Part shown: positions 1 to 8,868 of the stretch, one piece after another | Numbering within the stretch: the first letter of the stretch is position 1 | Layout of the letters: each line of letters opens with the position of its first letter | Source: BOG-908 sp964242115 | GTDB lineage: Bacteria; Pseudomonadota; Alphaproteobacteria; Acetobacterales; Acetobacteraceae | Assembly (NCBI GenBank): GCA_964242115.1 | Contig: CAXSZX010000004.1 | Coordinates: forward strand, 62,001-126,000 | DNA: 64,000 bases | Direction: 5' to 3' | Program-made: the position numbers and the translations under genes | Notes under the pieces: generated by a model | Seen by the model: only the letters and a program-made list of their open reading frames with translations | Told to the model about the DNA's origin: nothing | Databases searched by the model: none

Positions 1-86
1 AAGGGCCTTGCTTCTTCTCGCCCGCAAACGGTGCGACCCGGCCGGACAACGCGTCGTTGTCTTTTCCAAAAACGACCGCTTGCTTT
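1..86. repeat. Degenerate R element (right part)
   Basis: Cut by the window edge. Two arm remnants are visible: CCTTGCTTCTT near the start and CCAAAAACGACCGCTTGCTTT at the end. It lies just upstream of the Rieske gene, so the in-frame TTG at position 8 falls in repeat DNA and is not used as a start here. Confidence 0.6.
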
Positions 87-97
87 ATTCTGCGGGC

Positions 98-1249
98 ATG
101 CAGCCCGTCTCCCTGCCTCACCTGATCGCCAGCCATCAGCCGGGCCAGACGCTCGAGCAGGCTTTCTACGCCGACCGTGGCCTATTCGCCCGCGACATGG
201 ACCTCCTGCTCGGACGCTGGTTCTGCGCCGGCCACGCCAGCGACATTCCTCAATCCGGCGACTACCTGCTTGCAGAGCTCGGCCTGGAGTCCGCCATCGT
301 GGTGCGCGGCACGGACGGCGAGGTCCGCGCCCTGGCCAACGTGTGCCGTCACCGCGGCTCACGCATCTGCAGCAAGCCGCACGGCCACGCCGCGGTGCTG
401 ACCTGCCCCTACCACGCGTGGACCTACCATCTGGACGGCCGCCTGCGACACGCGCGCGAGATGCCTGCCGGGTTCGACCCCGCCGCGCACGGGTTGCTCG
501 CGCTGCCGCTGCGCCTGGTGGGCGGGCTCATCTTCATCAGCTTCGGCGACGCTCCGCCGGACCTGGGCCGCGCCGCAGAGACGCTGTCCGCCATGACGCG
601 GCACTACGGCTGGGAGCGTGCGCGCGTAGCCGCCCGCCGCATCTACACCGTGCGCGCCAACTGGAAGCTGGTGATGGAGAACTACCACGAGTGCTACCAT
701 TGCGGCCCGGCGCACCCCGAGTTCGCTGACCTGCACATGCTCGCACGTCCCGGGAACCGCCGCATCGACGGCGACGACGTGGAAGCCTGGCCAGCCTGCC
801 CCGACGGCCAGGAAGTGTTTCGCCTGATGCACTCGGCGGTGTCCGAATACGCCAGCACCGCAAGCCGCGACGGCCAGCCGCTCGCCCCGTTGATGGGAAA
901 AGCTTTCGACGGCGCCTGCGTGTTCGCCGAGATAGGCTTCCTCAGCGCGTTCCTCGCCTACCCGGATCACGGCGTCATCTACCGCTTCATCCCGCGCGAC
1001 GTGCGCGCCACGGAAATGGAGGTGATCTGGCTGGTGCATGGCGACGCGCGCGAAGGCGCCGACTACGATACCGGCGCGCTGACCTGGCTGTGGGACGTCA
1101 CCAGCCAGGCCGACAAGTCGATCATCGAGCGCAACCAGGCCGGCGTGCTCTCCCGCGCCTACCAGCCTGGCCCGTTCTCCCTGATGGAGCCGGGCACACA
1201 GCAATACGTCGAGCGCTACGTGGGCGAGATGGCGCTACTCGGCGAGTAA
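98..1249 (+). CDS. Rieske [2Fe-2S] ring-hydroxylating-type oxygenase, alpha subunit
   Basis: A 383-residue protein when started at the ATG after the repeat remnant. The Rieske cluster ligands are C83-x-H85 and C103-x2-H106. The catalytic domain has the mononuclear-iron site NYHECYHCGPAHPE (about 195-208), with H201 and H206 as likely ligands. This arrangement is typical of the glycine-betaine/carnitine/choline monooxygenase branch of aromatic ring-hydroxylating oxygenases, so an N-demethylase or N-hydroxylase role on a quaternary amine is plausible; the substrate is not determined. No reductase gene is visible next to it. It faces the GNAT gene convergently, with an R element between them. 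Confidence 0.9.
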   Translation: MQPVSLPHLIASHQPGQTLEQAFYADRGLFARDMDLLLGRWFCAGHASDIPQSGDYLLAELGLESAIVVRGTDGEVRALANVCRHRGSRICSKPHGHAAVLTCPYHAWTYHLDGRLRHAREMPAGFDPAAHGLLALPLRLVGGLIFISFGDAPPDLGRAAETLSAMTRHYGWERARVAARRIYTVRANWKLVMENYHECYHCGPAHPEFADLHMLARPGNRRIDGDDVEAWPACPDGQEVFRLMHSAVSEYASTASRDGQPLAPLMGKAFDGACVFAEIGFLSAFLAYPDHGVIYRFIPRDVRATEMEVIWLVHGDAREGADYDTGALTWLWDVTSQADKSIIERNQAGVLSRAYQPGPFSLMEPGTQQYVERYVGEMALLGE

Positions 1250-1278
1250 GCCGCGATCTGACGTGTTCGCCGTTCATG

Positions 1279-1409
1279 GCAAGCAAGCGCTTCTTTTTTG
1301 AAAAAAAGAAGCAAAAAACTTTTATCACTGCTGTCGCGGACCTCTCAGCAGACGGGTATCTAGGAGACAAAAGTTTTTGGTCTTTTTTCAAAAGAGAACT
1401 GCTTGCTTT
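1279..1409. repeat. R element R1, intact
   Basis: Left hairpin GCTTCTTTTTTG/AAAAAAAGAAGC, a middle containing CTGTCGCGGAC, then a right arm ending in GCTTGCTTT. It sits between two convergent genes; its right edge overlaps the stop codon of the minus-strand GNAT gene. Confidence 0.9.
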
Positions 1410-1992
1410 ACCTCTTGACCAGCCTCCATTCCAAATGCGTGCGCACGGCCGGCCATTCCGCCGCGATGATGCTGTAGACACAGGTATCGCGCAGGCTGCC
1501 GTCTTTCGCCCGCTGGTGACTACGCAGGATGCCGTCCAGCTTTGCGCCCAGACGCTCGATTGCGCGGCGACTCTGTTGGTTCAGGAAGTGCGTGCGGAAC
1601 TCGACGGCGATACAGCCGAGCGCGTCGAACGCATGGCCAAGCAGCAGAAGCTTCGCCTCGGTGTTCAGCGCGGTCCGCTGCACGCGGTTGGCATACCAGG
1701 TGGAGCCTATCTCCACGCGGCGGTGGACAGCGTCGATGTGCATGTAGGTGGTCATGCCGACAACGTCGCCCGACGGTGTTTCGAGCACGGTGAACGGGAG
1801 CATGGAGCCGGCCTCAGCCATTTGCAGGCGGCGTTCGATCTCCGTGCGCATGCAGCCTGGTTCGGGGACTGAGGTGTACCACAGCCGCCACAGCTCACCA
1901 TCGGCGGAAGCTGCAACCAGCGCGTCGTGATGCGCGTGTGAGAGCGGGACGAGGGTTACGTGCTGGCCGGTGAGTGTAACGGGCTGGTTCAA
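1408..1992 (-). CDS. GNAT-family N-acetyltransferase (RimJ/RimL-like)
   Basis: About 194 residues. The fold is recognisable from an N-terminal LTGQHVTLVPL strand, a central region with TFxVL...GDVVGMTTY and the acetyl-CoA site region NTEAKLLLLGHAFDALGC. These are followed by FRTHFLNQQSRRAIERLG, as in proteins that acetylate N-termini or small molecules. The open frame continues upstream to 2049, but that part is R-element sequence, so I placed the start at a TTG at 1992; no good ribosome binding site is visible and the start is uncertain. Substrate unknown. Transcription would come from upstream of R2 or from within it. Confidence 0.8.
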   Translation of the reverse strand: MNQPVTLTGQHVTLVPLSHAHHDALVAASADGELWRLWYTSVPEPGCMRTEIERRLQMAEAGSMLPFTVLETPSGDVVGMTTYMHIDAVHRRVEIGSTWYANRVQRTALNTEAKLLLLGHAFDALGCIAVEFRTHFLNQQSRRAIERLGAKLDGILRSHQRAKDGSLRDTCVYSIIAAEWPAVRTHLEWRLVKR

Positions 1993-2013
1993 GGCGGGGG
2001 TGCTGGCAACAAA

Positions 2014-2150
2014 GAAAGCAACGCCTTCTTTTTCGAGAAAAAGAAGCAAAAAGCTTTTACTGCGGCTGTCGCGGTTATGTCCGGTGAGCGCGCGACAGCG
2101 GACGCAAAAGTTTTTTGGTTCTTTTTTTCAAAAAAGAACTGCTTGCTTGC
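2014..2150. repeat. R element R2, intact
   Basis: Left hairpin is of the CTTCTTTTT/AAAAAGAAG type, right hairpin of the GGTTCTTTTTTT/AAAAAAGAAC type. Inner arms are GCGGCTGTCGCGG and GCGCGACAGCGG. It separates the lpdA stop (2 nt away) from the 5' end of the upstream GNAT gene. Confidence 0.9.
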
Positions 2151-2152
2151 CT

Positions 2153-3553
2153 TCAAAAATGCACCGCCCGACCGTAAGCATCCAGCACAGCCTCATGCAT
2201 CGTCTCGCTCACCGTCGGGTGCGGAAACACCGTGTGCATCAGCTCCGTCTCGGTGGTCTCCAGCGTGCGCGCGATGGCGTAGCCCTGGATCATCTCGGTG
2301 ACTTCGGCGCCGATCATGTGCGCGCCCAGCAACGCGCCGGTCTTCGCGTCGAACACCACTTTCACCATGCCTTCCGGCTCGCCCATCGCGATCGCCTTGC
2401 CGTTGCCGTTGAACGGAAAGCGCCCCACGCGCACCTCATGTCCCTCAGACCTGGCGCGCGCTTCGGTCAGGCCCACCGAGGCGATCTGCGGACGGCAGTA
2501 GGTGCATCCTGGGATGTTGGTCCAGTCGATCGGGTGCACGTCAAGGCCGGCGATGTTCTCCACGCAGATGACGCCCTCGTGGCTGGCCTTGTGGGCGAGC
2601 CAGGGTGCGCCGGCCAGGTCGCCGATGGCGTAGATGCCGGGCTCACCGGTGCGGCAGAACGCGTCGATTGTGACGTGGGTGCGCTCGACGGCGACCCTGG
2701 TGCCGTCCAGGCCCAGGTTCTCCACGTTGCCGACGATACCGGCTGCCGAGATGGCGCGGTCGACGGTCATCTGCTGCGTGGTGCCGCCGGCTTCGAGTGT
2801 GAAGGTTACGCTGTTCTCTTGCTTCTTCGCTTGCGTGACCTTGGCGCCGAGCAGGAACTTCATGCCCTGCTTCTTAAAGGCCTTCTGGGCAAACGCGCTG
2901 ATCTCCGCGTCTTCGACGGGCAGGATGCGATCCTGTACTTCGATGACGGTAACTTCGGCGCCCATGTTGCGAAAGAAGCTGGCGAACTCGATGCCGATAG
3001 CGCCGGAGCCGATCACCAGCAGCCGCTGCGGCATTTCCTTTGGCACCATGGCATCCTTGTAGGACCAGATCAGGCGCCCGTCGCTCTCCAGGCCGGGCAG
3101 TTGGCGCGCGCGCGCGCCGGTGGCCAGGATGATGTGCGGGGCACCGACGGTGGCGACGTGGTTGCCGTCCTTGGTGACCTCGAGCGAGTGTGGGCCTGCA
3201 AGTTTTGCGTGGCCGTCGATGATGGTGACCTTGTTCTTGCGCAGCAAGTGGCCGACGCCGGAGGCGAGCTGCTTGGCAATCGCGCGCGAGCGCTTGACGA
3301 CACGGTCGAGGTCGTAGCGGATGTTGTCGGCAGCGAAACCGAACTCGCCGAGGTTGGCGAGCAGGTGGTTGATCTCGGACGAGCGCAGCAGCGCCTTGGT
3401 GGGGATGCAACCCCAGTTCAGGCAGATGCCGCCGAGATGTTCGCGTTCCACCACGGCCGCTTTCATACCAAGCTGGGCGGCGCGAATGGCGGCCACGTAG
3501 CCGCCAGGGCCGCCGCCCACGACGGCAAGGTCGAATTCCTGCCGCTCGGCCAT
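2153..3553 (-). CDS. lpdA: Dihydrolipoyl dehydrogenase (E3)
   Basis: A 466-residue flavoprotein disulfide reductase that reoxidises dihydrolipoyl groups of the pyruvate (or another 2-oxo acid) dehydrogenase complex with NAD+. The FAD site GGGPGGYVAAIRAAQLG lies at about 13-29. The redox pair C44/C49 sits in GGICLNWGCIPTKAL. The NAD-binding site GSGAIGIEF is present, and the catalytic His-Glu pair is in FPHPTVSE (H445, E450). Its ATG overlaps the stop of the upstream acetyltransferase gene as ATGA, so translation is probably coupled. Last gene of the pdh cluster. Length is normal for the family. Confidence 0.96.
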   Translation of the reverse strand: MAERQEFDLAVVGGGPGGYVAAIRAAQLGMKAAVVEREHLGGICLNWGCIPTKALLRSSEINHLLANLGEFGFAADNIRYDLDRVVKRSRAIAKQLASGVGHLLRKNKVTIIDGHAKLAGPHSLEVTKDGNHVATVGAPHIILATGARARQLPGLESDGRLIWSYKDAMVPKEMPQRLLVIGSGAIGIEFASFFRNMGAEVTVIEVQDRILPVEDAEISAFAQKAFKKQGMKFLLGAKVTQAKKQENSVTFTLEAGGTTQQMTVDRAISAAGIVGNVENLGLDGTRVAVERTHVTIDAFCRTGEPGIYAIGDLAGAPWLAHKASHEGVICVENIAGLDVHPIDWTNIPGCTYCRPQIASVGLTEARARSEGHEVRVGRFPFNGNGKAIAMGEPEGMVKVVFDAKTGALLGAHMIGAEVTEMIQGYAIARTLETTETELMHTVFPHPTVSETMHEAVLDAYGRAVHF

Positions 3554-4080
3554 CAGCGCTCACCCGCGCAGGCGCCGTCGCCGCCACGTGCCAGCATTGC
3601 GATACCGTCGGCTGAGAGGCGCTGTACGGTCCATTCCTCCATGCTGACGGCACCCAGGCTTCGGTAGAAGGCGATAGCGTCCGTGTTCCAGTCGAGCACG
3701 GACCACTCCATGCGGGCGCAACCTTCCTCCAGCGCCCGCTGCGCCATGGCGCGGAAGAACGCGCGGCCGATCCCCAGGCCCCGGTGTTGCGGCTCGACGT
3801 AGACGTCCTCCACGTATAGTCCGCGGCAGCACGCGAACGTGCTGAAATTGTAGAACCACAGCGCTAGGCCGACGACGTGGCCGCCGATTTCGGCCACCAT
3901 CGCGTAGGCTGCGGGACGCGGACCGAACAGCTGTTCGTGGAACGTCTCTGCAGTTCCGCGTGCTTGCGGCAGCAGCTTTTCGAACTCGGCGAGCTCGCGC
4001 ACCAGGCGTGCGATGTCGGCCGTATCCGCCGGCGCCGCGTCACGCAGGGTAAAGCCCGTGGGCGAGACCGTGTTCTTCAC
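3553..4080 (-). CDS. GNAT N-acetyltransferase (diamine acetyltransferase-like)
   Basis: A 175-residue protein started at a GTG that forms a GTGA overlap with the pdhC stop; an upstream extension of the frame would lie inside pdhC and is rejected. The acetyl-CoA binding motif is EPQHRGLGIGRAFF, followed by WSVLDWNTDAIAFYRSLGA. This ending is characteristic of the spermidine/spermine and thialysine N-acetyltransferase branch of GNAT proteins. It is coupled at both ends, to pdhC and to lpdA, so it must be co-translated with the dehydrogenase subunits. Whether it acts on the complex, on a metabolite, or is just a passenger cannot be told from sequence. Confidence 0.9.
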   Translation of the reverse strand: MKNTVSPTGFTLRDAAPADTADIARLVRELAEFEKLLPQARGTAETFHEQLFGPRPAAYAMVAEIGGHVVGLALWFYNFSTFACCRGLYVEDVYVEPQHRGLGIGRAFFRAMAQRALEEGCARMEWSVLDWNTDAIAFYRSLGAVSMEEWTVQRLSADGIAMLARGGDGACAGER

Positions 4081-5432
4081 AGCATCAGGCCGAGCGGGTC
4101 CTGCACCAGCGCGCGGAACGCGGCCAGCCACTCGGCAGCCAGCGCACCGTCGATGACGCGGTGGTCCACCGAGATGGTGCACGACATCACGGTCGCCACC
4201 GCAAGCTGTCCGTCACGCACCACCGGCCGCTGCTCCCCGGCGGAGACGGCTAGGATGGCGGCCTGCGGCGGGTTGATGATGGCGGCGAAGTCGCGCACGC
4301 CGAACATGCCCATGTTGGAGATGGAGAAGCCGCCGCCCTGGAACTCGTCGGGCTTCAGCTTGCCGGCCTTTGCGCGCTCGAACAGCGCACGGCCCTCGTT
4401 GGATATGGCGGCGAGGCCTTTCTGGTCGGCTCTTCGGATAATCGGTGTGATCAGCCCGTCGGGAATGGAAACTGCCACCGAGATGTCCACGTCGTCGTAG
4501 TGGAGGATGCCGTCTTCGGTGAAGCTTGCGTTCACGCCGGCAACGCGACGCAGCGTTATGGCACACGCCTTGATCAGCATGTCGTTGACCGAAAGCTTGT
4601 AGCTGCCCGGCCCGTCTTTCGGCGAACGCGCGTTCAGCTCGGCGCGCAGCTTCAGCAGCGCGTCGATCTCCACGTCGATGCTGACGTAGAAATGCGGGAT
4701 GGTCTGTTTGGCCTGCGCCAGGCGCCGCGCGGTCACGCGCTTGACGGTGCTGAGCGGAACCAGCTTGCCCGGTGCGGCGATAGGCGGGGCTGCCGATACG
4801 GGAGCTGCCACAGGTGCGGCCGCCTCCAATGCGGGTTTCTGCGACGTCGTGGCTTCAGGCGCCTCCGGGCGCGGCACCGGCTGTTGCGCGGTTGCGGCGC
4901 CGCCATGTGCCGCCTCCACGTCCGCGCGCACGATACGGCCGTTCGGCCCCGATCCCCTCAACGAGGAGAGCTCGATGCCCGCCTGCTGCGCCATCCGCCG
5001 TGCCAGCGGTGAGGCGAACACGCGCTCGTCGGGCGCATGGCCGTTCGCGATTGGGGTTGGTGCGTGCGCGTGCGGTGCCGGCCCTGATGTCGCAGAGCCA
5101 GACGTCGCGGACGGCGCCGTCTGCACAGGGGCGGCCACCTCGCCCGCCTCCTGCTTCGGCGGCGGCTTGGCAGTTGACGCCGCCGCATCCGCCTCGCCAA
5201 CGAGCACCGCGATCGGGTCGTTCACGCGCACGCCCTGCGTGCCGTCAGCCACCAGTATCTGGCCGAGCACGCCCTCGTCGACGGCTTCGACCTCCATCGT
5301 CGCCTTGTCGGTCTCAATCTCGGCGATCACGTCGCCGGCGCGGATGGCATCGCCCTCCTTTTTCAGCCAGCGGGCGAGCGTGCCTTCCGTCATGGTGGGG
5401 GAGAGCGCAGGCATCAGGATGTTGGTGGACAT
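4077..5432 (-). CDS. pdhC: Pyruvate dehydrogenase complex E2, dihydrolipoamide acetyltransferase
   Basis: 451 residues. One N-terminal lipoyl domain (about 1-78) has the lipoylated lysine K43 in ETDKATMEVEAVDEG. An Ala/Pro-rich linker follows, then a peripheral subunit-binding domain near 140-180 (FASPLARRMAQQAGIEL...GRIVRADV). The C-terminal catalytic acyltransferase domain ends with the active-site motif DHRVIDG. Start chosen at the ATG of MSTNILMPALSPTMTEG, the canonical lipoyl-domain start; the longer open frame is R-element DNA. An R element (R3) separates it from pdhB, so it may be transcribed at a different level from E1. Confidence 0.96.
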   Translation of the reverse strand: MSTNILMPALSPTMTEGTLARWLKKEGDAIRAGDVIAEIETDKATMEVEAVDEGVLGQILVADGTQGVRVNDPIAVLVGEADAAASTAKPPPKQEAGEVAAPVQTAPSATSGSATSGPAPHAHAPTPIANGHAPDERVFASPLARRMAQQAGIELSSLRGSGPNGRIVRADVEAAHGGAATAQQPVPRPEAPEATTSQKPALEAAAPVAAPVSAAPPIAAPGKLVPLSTVKRVTARRLAQAKQTIPHFYVSIDVEIDALLKLRAELNARSPKDGPGSYKLSVNDMLIKACAITLRRVAGVNASFTEDGILHYDDVDISVAVSIPDGLITPIIRRADQKGLAAISNEGRALFERAKAGKLKPDEFQGGGFSISNMGMFGVRDFAAIINPPQAAILAVSAGEQRPVVRDGQLAVATVMSCTISVDHRVIDGALAAEWLAAFRALVQDPLGLML

Positions 5433-5458
5433 GTCTCGTTGCCCTGGACAGGGAGAAA

Positions 5459-5544
5459 GGAAGGCCTTCTTTTTCGAGAAAAAGAAGCAAAAAGCTTTTG
5501 CTTCCGATGTCGCGCGCTCGCGGGAAAGAAAGAACCGCTTGCTT
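5459..5544. repeat. R element R3, with shortened right arm, inside the pdh cluster
   Basis: A normal left hairpin (CCTTCTTTTTCGAGAAAAAGAAG) is followed by only about 50 nt ending in GAACCGCTTGCTTA. The last bases overlap the pdhB stop codon. It lies in the pdhB-pdhC gap, where an uninterrupted operon would be expected. Confidence 0.85.
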
Positions 5545-7123
5545 AGACAATCTTCCGCACCGCATCCACCACCCAACCTGGCTGCGGCAACGCCAGCTTC
5601 TCCAGATTGGCAGCATAAGGCAGCGGCACGTCTAACCCGGTCACCCGCACCGGCGGCGCGTCCAGCCAGTCGAACGCGCGCTCGACCACCTGCATTACCA
5701 CCTCGCTGCCGATACCGGCGTACGGCCAACCCTCCTCAATTGTCACTAGCCGGCTGGTGCGCCTGACGCTGTCCACCACCGTGTCGATGTCGAGCGGCCG
5801 CAGCGTGCGCAAGTTGATCACCTCTGCCTCCACGCCTTGCACAGCCAGCGCCTCTGCGGCCTTCAGCGCCACGCCCACCATGATTGAGTAGGCGACGATG
5901 GTGACGTGACGGCCCGCGCGCTCGATCTTCGCGCGCCCGATCGGTAGGATAAAATCCTCGGCCACCGGACACTCGAAGCTCTGCCCGTAGAGGATTTCGT
6001 TCTCCAGGAACACGACCGGGTTCGGATCGCGGATCGCCGCGCGCAGCAATCCTTTCGCGTCGGCGGCGGAGTATGGGGCCACTACCTTCAGCCCCGGACA
6101 ATGCGCGTACCAGCTCGCATAGTCCTGGCTGTGCTGTGCCGCCACGCGGGACGCCGCACCGTTGGGCCCACGAAAGACGATCGGGCAGCCCATCTGGCCG
6201 CCGGACATGTACAGCGTCTTGGCAGCCGAGTTGATGATCTGGTCGATCGCCTGCATGGCGAAGTTGAAGGTCATGAACTCGACGATCGGGCGCAGGCCGG
6301 CCATCGCGGCACCCACCGCCATGCCGGTGAAACCATGCTCGGTGATCGGCGTGTCGACGACGCGGCGGGCGCCAAACTCGTCGAGCAATCCCTGGCTGAT
6401 CTTATAGGCGCCCTGGTACTGCGCGACTTCTTCGCCCATTAGGAACACGCTGTCGTCGGCGCGCATCTCTGCGGCCATCGCGTCGCGCAGCGCCTCGCGC
6501 ACGGTGGTCGCACGCGTCGCACCCCAATCGGGCTCCGGCGCGGGCTTAGCCACAGTATCCGGCGCACGTATTTGCGCGGCGCGGTCGGCGATATTGCGCT
6601 CGCTTTCGCCTTCTGCGGCCACGTTCGGCAGCGCCGGCGCGGATCGCTCGGCCTGCCCAGCAAGGCCACCGGTGCCAGTCTGGGCAGCGGACGCAGCGCT
6701 GCCAAGCCGGGGGGCGGCTTGAGCCGCACCGGCCTGGATGCCGTCCCCGCCCGCGCCGGTTTGGCCACCGTATGCGACTGCACCGGCCTGGGCAGCATTC
6801 GGACCAGCGCCGGGCTGGGCAGCGTGCAACCCCGCGCCGGCCTGCACGAAAGACGCGCCCTCGCGGCCTGGCACGGCTTGCCCCCCACCCTCGCCCAGCA
6901 CGGCGATCGGCGTGTTCACCGCAACGCCGTCGGTGCCCTCGTCCACAAGAATCTGCGAGAGGTGGCCCTCGTCGACGGCTTCGACCTCCATCGTCGCCTT
7001 GTCGGTCTCGATCTCGGCGATCACGTCGCCGGCGCGCACCTCGTCGCCGATTTTCTTCAGCCAGCGCGCGAGCTTGCCCTCCGTCATCGTGGGCGAGAGC
7101 GCCGGCATCAGCACCTGCGTCAT
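5543..7123 (-). CDS. pdhB: Pyruvate dehydrogenase E1 beta with N-terminal lipoyl domain
   Basis: 526 residues. Unlike the short E1-beta of many bacteria, it begins with a complete lipoyl domain (about 1-78, lipoyl lysine K42 in ETDKATMEVEAVDEG), as known in alphaproteobacteria. A Gly/Ala/Gln-rich linker of about 110 residues follows, made of loose repeats such as QAGA, QPGAG and QTGAGG. The transketolase-like E1-beta domain starts near residue 200 (TVREALRDAMAAEMRADD) and runs to the end. It overlaps pdhA by ATGA. Its stop codon TAA is the first base group of R3. Confidence 0.95.
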   Translation of the reverse strand: MTQVLMPALSPTMTEGKLARWLKKIGDEVRAGDVIAEIETDKATMEVEAVDEGHLSQILVDEGTDGVAVNTPIAVLGEGGGQAVPGREGASFVQAGAGLHAAQPGAGPNAAQAGAVAYGGQTGAGGDGIQAGAAQAAPRLGSAASAAQTGTGGLAGQAERSAPALPNVAAEGESERNIADRAAQIRAPDTVAKPAPEPDWGATRATTVREALRDAMAAEMRADDSVFLMGEEVAQYQGAYKISQGLLDEFGARRVVDTPITEHGFTGMAVGAAMAGLRPIVEFMTFNFAMQAIDQIINSAAKTLYMSGGQMGCPIVFRGPNGAASRVAAQHSQDYASWYAHCPGLKVVAPYSAADAKGLLRAAIRDPNPVVFLENEILYGQSFECPVAEDFILPIGRAKIERAGRHVTIVAYSIMVGVALKAAEALAVQGVEAEVINLRTLRPLDIDTVVDSVRRTSRLVTIEEGWPYAGIGSEVVMQVVERAFDWLDAPPVRVTGLDVPLPYAANLEKLALPQPGWVVDAVRKIV

Positions 7124-8106
7124 GCGGCGGTCTCCACCAGGACGTCGGTCCACAGCTCGGCGGGGTCGGGCTCCGGGCTGGACTGCGCGAAGTCGGCCGC
7201 ATCGTTGACCAGCGCGCGGGTCTCGTCCTCGGCTGCCTTCAGCTCGGCTTCGGGGATGCCCATCGCTAGCAGCTTGGCGCGCGCTGCGGCCACCGGGTCG
7301 TGGTGCTCCCGCATGTCGGCCACTTCCTCGCGGGTGCGGTACTTCGCCGGGTCCGACATCGAGTGGCCGCGGAAACGGTACGTCTTCATCTCCAGCAGAT
7401 AGGGACCGTTGCCGGCGCGGCAGTGGGCCAGCGCCTCCGCCGCCGCGTCGTGCACGGCGAGCACGTCCATGCCGTCCACCTGGCGCCCGGGGATGCCCCA
7501 CGGCGCGCCGTTCTGCGAGAGGTCGCGCGAGGCCGAGGCCCGCTCCACGCTGGTGCCCATGCCGTAGCGGTTGTTTTCGATGACGTAGAGGCAGGGCAGC
7601 TTCATCAGCGCGGCCAGGTTGAAGCTTTCGAACACCTGGCCCTGGTTGCTGGCACCCTCGCCCATGTATGCAACGGCCACGTTGGCACGGCCGAGGTAGT
7701 GGTTGCTGAACGCGAGCCCGGTGCCGATGCTGACCTGGGCGCCAACGATGCCGTGGCCGCCGAAGAAGTTGCGCTCCCGGCTGAACATGTGCATCGAGCC
7801 GCCCTTGCCGCGGCTGTAGCCGGTGGCGCGCCCGGTGAGCTCGGCCATCACCCCGCGCGGCTCCATGCCGGTGGCCAGCATGTGGCCGTGGTCGCGGTAG
7901 GAGGTGACCACCTGATCGCCGGGTGCGAGTGCGGACTGCACGCCGACCACCACCGCCTCCTGGCCGATGTAGAGGTGGCAGAAGCCGCCGATCAGGCCCA
8001 TCCCGTAAAGCTGGCCGGCCTTCTCCTCGAAGCGGCGGATGCGCAGCATGTCAGCCCAGGCCTGGCGGAGACGGTTAGTTGGGTCGGTGGCGGTGGCGTC
8101 GGCCAT
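7120..8106 (-). CDS. pdhA: Pyruvate dehydrogenase E1 alpha
   Basis: A 328-residue thiamine-diphosphate enzyme that decarboxylates pyruvate together with PdhB. The ThDP/Mg motif runs from GEG (149-151) to ENN (177-179). HLYIGQEAVVVG and SYRDHGHMLA are conserved family blocks. Start placed at the ATG of MADATATDPTNRLRQ; the open frame extends further upstream but without family similarity. First gene of the coupled pdhA-pdhB pair. ftsB lies upstream on the same strand, which is a common alphaproteobacterial order, but here about 900 bp separate the two. Confidence 0.95.
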   Translation of the reverse strand: MADATATDPTNRLRQAWADMLRIRRFEEKAGQLYGMGLIGGFCHLYIGQEAVVVGVQSALAPGDQVVTSYRDHGHMLATGMEPRGVMAELTGRATGYSRGKGGSMHMFSRERNFFGGHGIVGAQVSIGTGLAFSNHYLGRANVAVAYMGEGASNQGQVFESFNLAALMKLPCLYVIENNRYGMGTSVERASASRDLSQNGAPWGIPGRQVDGMDVLAVHDAAAEALAHCRAGNGPYLLEMKTYRFRGHSMSDPAKYRTREEVADMREHHDPVAAARAKLLAMGIPEAELKAAEDETRALVNDAADFAQSSPEPDPAELWTDVLVETAA

Positions 8107-8868
8107 TCGGGGCTCCGGGTGCGCGTCAACCGAGACCTTAGCGCGCAAAGTCCTGTCAACAAGGGTTGCGGGTGCGGGGCTGGCATGGGTGAGCGCATGC
8201 CGCCAAGCCATCTGCAACTAGCGCAATGGCTTTTCCGTTCTGACATCAAACCGGTCTCTGCAACCTGCGACCGGCTGCATGTGCACAAGACAAGCCATCC
8301 CGCCATCGATGTGGGACCCTACGACACCGCGCCAGAAGCCGCCGACCACCTCTGCCAATTCACCGACCAAGTGCTCGACCCGAGCTGCGGGGTTGCGTGG
8401 CTGAACGAGGGCACCCTGTACGCGCGCGAACGGGACCGCTAGGTAAGCGTGGGCCCGGCCGACGCCGTCCGCTGCGCGTCAGGATCGCTGCTGCCCGTTT
8501 GGTCCTAGCCGTTGGTGTTGATCACCGGCATCGCGGCGTCGCTTGGTGCCTGGAGCGCGGCTGCCACCACCGGTGTTGTGATGGCCGGTTTCGCCTACGC
8601 CGCCTGCGTGGAGGTGTTGCGGCGCATGACGGCGCCGAGCCGGCCGAGTAGCGGCCGAGCAATCACTGCAACGCTTCGTACGATCGCAACGGCGCTGCCG
8701 GTTTTGGGCACCATGAGCGTGGGGTTGCTGACGGCGGTCCCGGCAACTGGCTGCGTCGGCCGCGGATGCGGAGAGGATGTGTCTGTTGCAGCAGGGTTGT
8801 GCGTGTCGTGCCTGTTCTCGACGCCGCTTGTCGTCCATCTGTTGCGGATCCGCGTGGCTGAAACCCGT
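8107..8868. other. Gene-poor spacer between pdhA and ftsB; possible decayed reading frames
   Basis: The pdhA promoter should be here, but I could not assign it. Two plus-strand frames have fairly high third-position GC: one of 85 codons ending at 8442, and a hydrophobic one from 8512 to 8916 (start LVLITGIAASLGAW) that runs into R4. An in-frame stop at 8506 precedes the second. They may be fragments of one lost membrane-protein gene; I do not recognise a family and do not call either as a gene. Confidence 0.3.

Noticed and set aside
8..97. 30-residue N-terminal extension of the Rieske oxygenase (TTG at 8)
   Set aside because: Coded by R-element remnant DNA; the family start fits the ATG at 98.
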